Source: Vibrio sp. 14G-20
Lineage (GTDB): Bacteria; Pseudomonadota; Gammaproteobacteria; Enterobacterales; Vibrionaceae
DNA length: 64,000 nucleotides
Reading direction: 5' to 3'
Assembly: GCF_026241515.1 (NCBI RefSeq)
Contig: NZ_JAPHPW010000007.1
Location: 62,001 to 126,000 of the forward strand
Shown: in pieces, positions 61,752 through 64,000 of the stretch
Layout: every line of letters starts with the position of its first letter
Position numbering within the stretch: position 1 is the first letter of the stretch
Notes under the pieces: model-generated
Told to the model about the DNA's origin: nothing
What the model saw: the letters and a program-made list of their open reading frames with translations, nothing else
Databases searched by the model: none
Made by a program: the position numbers and the translations under genes

Positions 61752-62456
61752 TTACGTAAGTACATTCGCATCCGCTTGGTTCTCTGGCATCGCCCCAATA
61801 AAAGCGGGTAACTGGTTACACGCTTCGACTATTGAGTTGATCAGCGGATAAGGCGCCATATCAACGCCAAAGCGCAGTGCGTTATACACCTGCGGCACTA
61901 AGCAGATATCGACAATACAAGGGGAGTCAGTGAGGCTATACACCGAGTCGCCATGTGCTTTGCTGTGCTTCGCTAGCTTCTCTTCTAGAGCATGGAAACC
62001 TTGGCTCATCCAATAGTGCAGCCAATCCATTTTAGCCTCTTGCTCGCACGACAACTCTCGCTCCAAATACTGCAGCACACGCAGGTTATTCAGAGGGTGG
62101 ATTTCCATCGCAATGTCCTGAGCCATCGCCAGTGCTTGATAGCGCAGTGGTGTTTGCTCAGGGATTATCGAGGCTTCTCGGCTGCTCTCACACAAATAGT
62201 GCTCATCGAGATATTGAAGAATAACCAGCGATTGATTGAGCTGAACGTCACCATCCACCAGCACCGGCACTAATTCACTGGCATTGAGATCGCGATATTG
62301 TGGATCATGCTGCTCGCCGCCATTACGCACCAAATGCACCGATTTAGACTCATAGTTGAGTTGTTTTAGGTTCAATCCGATACGCACTCGATAGGCTGCG
62401 GACGAGCGCCAGTAACCGTAAAGTATAATGTTCTTGTTCACGACGCTCTCGCTCAT
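61752..62456 (-). CDS. maiA: Maleylacetoacetate isomerase
   Basis: A 234-residue glutathione-S-transferase-fold enzyme (zeta class) that isomerises maleylacetoacetate to fumarylacetoacetate. It shows the zeta motif YWRSSAAYRVRIGLNLKQL near residue 15, the ELVPVLVDGDVQLNQSLVILQYL glutathione site and the C-terminal helix domain with SLTDSPCIVDICLVPQVYNALRF. The fahA gene ends 21 bases upstream, so hmgA-fahA-maiA are one operon. Confidence 0.95.
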   Translation of the reverse strand: MSESVVNKNIILYGYWRSSAAYRVRIGLNLKQLNYESKSVHLVRNGGEQHDPQYRDLNASELVPVLVDGDVQLNQSLVILQYLDEHYLCESSREASIIPEQTPLRYQALAMAQDIAMEIHPLNNLRVLQYLERELSCEQEAKMDWLHYWMSQGFHALEEKLAKHSKAHGDSVYSLTDSPCIVDICLVPQVYNALRFGVDMAPYPLINSIVEACNQLPAFIGAMPENQADANVLT

Positions 62457-62477
62457 ACAGAAATCCTATTATGTGGA

Positions 62478-63515
62478 TTATAGCGCTCGATACTGGCTCA
62501 CTTTTTGGTCAATCGCACCAAAAATCGAGTCACCCGCTGCATCAAACATCTCAAGCTTGATCGAATCGCCAAACGACATGAATTGGGTCGAAGGCTTACC
62601 ATCGCGAATCGTCTCAATCATTCGCACTTCGGCAATACATGAATAACCCACACCGCCTTCGGCAATTGAGGTGCCGTGGTCAGTCCCTTGCTTATTAGAA
62701 ACCGTGCCCGAGCCGATAATCGCGCCTGCCGACAGTGGGCGAGTCTTCGCGGCATGCACGACCAACTCTGCAAAATTGAAGGTCATATCCACGCCCGCAT
62801 TCGGACAACCAAAAGGCTGGTCGTTGTAGGTCGATATCAACGGTAGATGCACCTTGCTACCTTTCCATTGATCGCCAAGTTCATCAGGTGTGACGGCAAC
62901 CGGAGAAAACGCCGAAGACGGTTTAGACTGGAAGAAGCCAAAGCCCTTCGCAAGCTCAGCGGGAATCAAGCCACGCAGTGACACGTCGTTCACCAACATC
63001 AGTAAACGAATCGAATCATGCGCTTGTTTAGCACTTGCGCCCATTGGCACATCTCCAGTCACAACCGCGACTTCTCCTTCGAAATCTATACCCCACTCAT
63101 CGCTGGCAAATTCGATGTTGTCACGAGGGCCGATAAAGGCATCTGAGCCGCCTTGATACATCAAAGGATCAACCCAGAAGCTTTCTGGCATTTCAGCACC
63201 ACGAGCCTTACGCACCAGCTCAACGTGGTTTACATACGCGCTGCCATCTGCCCATTGATAAGCGCGTGGCAGAGGCGATTCACAATATTGAGGCGCAAAG
63301 ACTTCACTGCCTATCACATGCCCAGTATTAAGCGAGGTGTATAATTCTTCTAACTGAGGCGCAACACTGTCCCAGTTATCCAAAGCTACCTGCATGGTTG
63401 GCGCCAAATGCATCGCGTGGAAAATCTCCGTCGCTGGCACACACTGTTTAAGATCTCTACTCACGACCATCAACAGACCATCGCGAGTACCATTTTTCTT
63501 GGTTGCTAATTTCAT
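62478..63515 (-). CDS. fahA: Fumarylacetoacetate hydrolase
   Basis: A 345-residue enzyme that splits fumarylacetoacetate into fumarate and acetoacetate, the last step of the homogentisate pathway. The family pattern appears at QWADGSAYVNHVELVRKARGAEMPE, the metal site in VEFASDEWGIDFEGEVAVVTGD-like sequence, and VSLRGLIPAELAKGFGFFQSKPSSAFSPVAVTPDE. The length fits the bacterial two-block type. It lies 12 bases after the hmgA stop and before maiA. Confidence 0.94.
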   Translation of the reverse strand: MKLATKKNGTRDGLLMVVSRDLKQCVPATEIFHAMHLAPTMQVALDNWDSVAPQLEELYTSLNTGHVIGSEVFAPQYCESPLPRAYQWADGSAYVNHVELVRKARGAEMPESFWVDPLMYQGGSDAFIGPRDNIEFASDEWGIDFEGEVAVVTGDVPMGASAKQAHDSIRLLMLVNDVSLRGLIPAELAKGFGFFQSKPSSAFSPVAVTPDELGDQWKGSKVHLPLISTYNDQPFGCPNAGVDMTFNFAELVVHAAKTRPLSAGAIIGSGTVSNKQGTDHGTSIAEGGVGYSCIAEVRMIETIRDGKPSTQFMSFGDSIKLEMFDAAGDSIFGAIDQKVSQYRAL

Positions 63516-63527
63516 CCTTGTTGCCCC

Positions 63528-64000
63528 TTACTTCTCTTGCCAACTGTAGACATATTCTTTGTTCTCAACGCTATCGAGTTCATCAGAGAACTGCAGCGCG
63601 TGGCGAGTATCGATCATCACCGCCACTTCATCGGTAAACTTCTTCTTGTGCGCTTGCCCTGCCTTAAAGGCTTTAGGGTGAGGCCCATGCGTAAACCCAG
63701 CCGGATGGAAGGTCACCATGCCCGCCTCAATGTTATCGCGACTGAAGAAGTCACCTGCGTGATAGAACAGCACTTCGTCGTAATCATCGTTGTTGTGGTA
63801 GAACGGCACTTTTAACGCCCCAGGATCGCTCTCAATCGGGCGTGGCACAAAGGTGCACACCACAAAGCCTGCGCCAACAAACGTTGTATGCGCAGAGGGT
63901 GGCAAGTGGTAGCGATGTGACATCAGCGGTCTGATATCGCGCCAATTTACTTTCACCACAGCTAGGTCGCCATGCCAACCAATTGCATCCAATGGATTGA
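63528..64000 (-). CDS. hmgA: Homogentisate 1,2-dioxygenase, C-terminal part (runs off the window)
   Basis: The last 157 codons of an iron dioxygenase that opens the homogentisate ring to maleylacetoacetate. The visible part starts inside NPLDAIGWHGD and includes YHLPPSAHTTFVG, FYHNNDDYDEVLFY and the ligand-rich FHPAGFTHGPHPKAF. The gene continues beyond base 64000 at its 5' end; the first Met of the open frame is an internal position. Gene order hmgA-fahA-maiA is standard. Confidence 0.95.
   Translation of the reverse strand, partial: NPLDAIGWHGDLAVVKVNWRDIRPLMSHRYHLPPSAHTTFVGAGFVVCTFVPRPIESDPGALKVPFYHNNDDYDEVLFYHAGDFFSRDNIEAGMVTFHPAGFTHGPHPKAFKAGQAHKKKFTDEVAVMIDTRHALQFSDELDSVENKEYVYSWQEK

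Overview
The window is a gene-dense piece of a gammaproteobacterial chromosome, almost certainly a marine Vibrio, with a Splendidus-like flavour and probably the second chromosome. The main reasons are a VemP-type export monitor ahead of a second secDF pair, an RRF_GI-like and a DUF3283-like protein of the kind known from Vibrio, GltS, YibL, a YeeN-type YebC and a homogentisate pathway in typical Vibrio order. It holds no rRNA, tRNA, CRISPR array, prophage or intact insertion sequence that I can see. Region 1 (0-8.7 kb): a PD-(D/E)XK-fold protein, an NfsB-type nitroreductase, norVW for nitric oxide detoxification behind a sigma-54 promoter and NorR-like sites, the glutamate carrier GltS, YibL, a secreted DUF4344 metallopeptidase and a tautomerase-fold protein. 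Region 2 (8.8-19.8 kb): a photo-oxidative stress block. An ECF sigma factor and its ChrR-type zinc anti-sigma head a long colinear run: DUF523/DUF1722, photolyase, NTF2-like, SDR, FAD oxidoreductase, DUF1365, cyclopropane-fatty-acid-synthase-like, DUF2878, chalcone-isomerase-like and DUF3833 lipoprotein. Two matching promoter-like sites (TGATC, 16 bases, CGTA) lie before the sigma gene and before an upstream LON-domain gene. Region 3 (20-30 kb): small conserved genes, a MalY/PatB lyase with a cysteine-rich tail, OsmC and GFA proteins, a LysR-SDR-MFS-old yellow enzyme locus and rlmJ. Region 4 (30-44 kb): vemP-secD2-secF2 with a long mRNA hairpin, an M16 lipoprotein protease, and a seven-gene envelope block made of a periplasmic protein, a MacB/LolCDE-like ABC pair, a LolA-like chaperone, an outer-membrane barrel and a LytS/LytTR two-component system. 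Region 5 (44-54 kb) is the most accessory part. It has a short CHAT/caspase-like fragment with two genes I do not recognise, a DUF1254 protein and divergent LysR, a GarR-like dehydrogenase, two short tandem arrays (one with GATC every 14 bases), and a hypothetical gene next to a self-regulating-looking Fic protein. Region 6 (54-64 kb): phenylalanine and tyrosine catabolism. phhAB make tyrosine, hmgA-fahA-maiA take homogentisate to fumarate and acetoacetate, and aacS activates acetoacetate. The two halves are separated by a LysR remnant, a LysR/quinone-reductase/ABM/DUF1330 cassette and an SGNH hydrolase. hmgA runs off the right edge.
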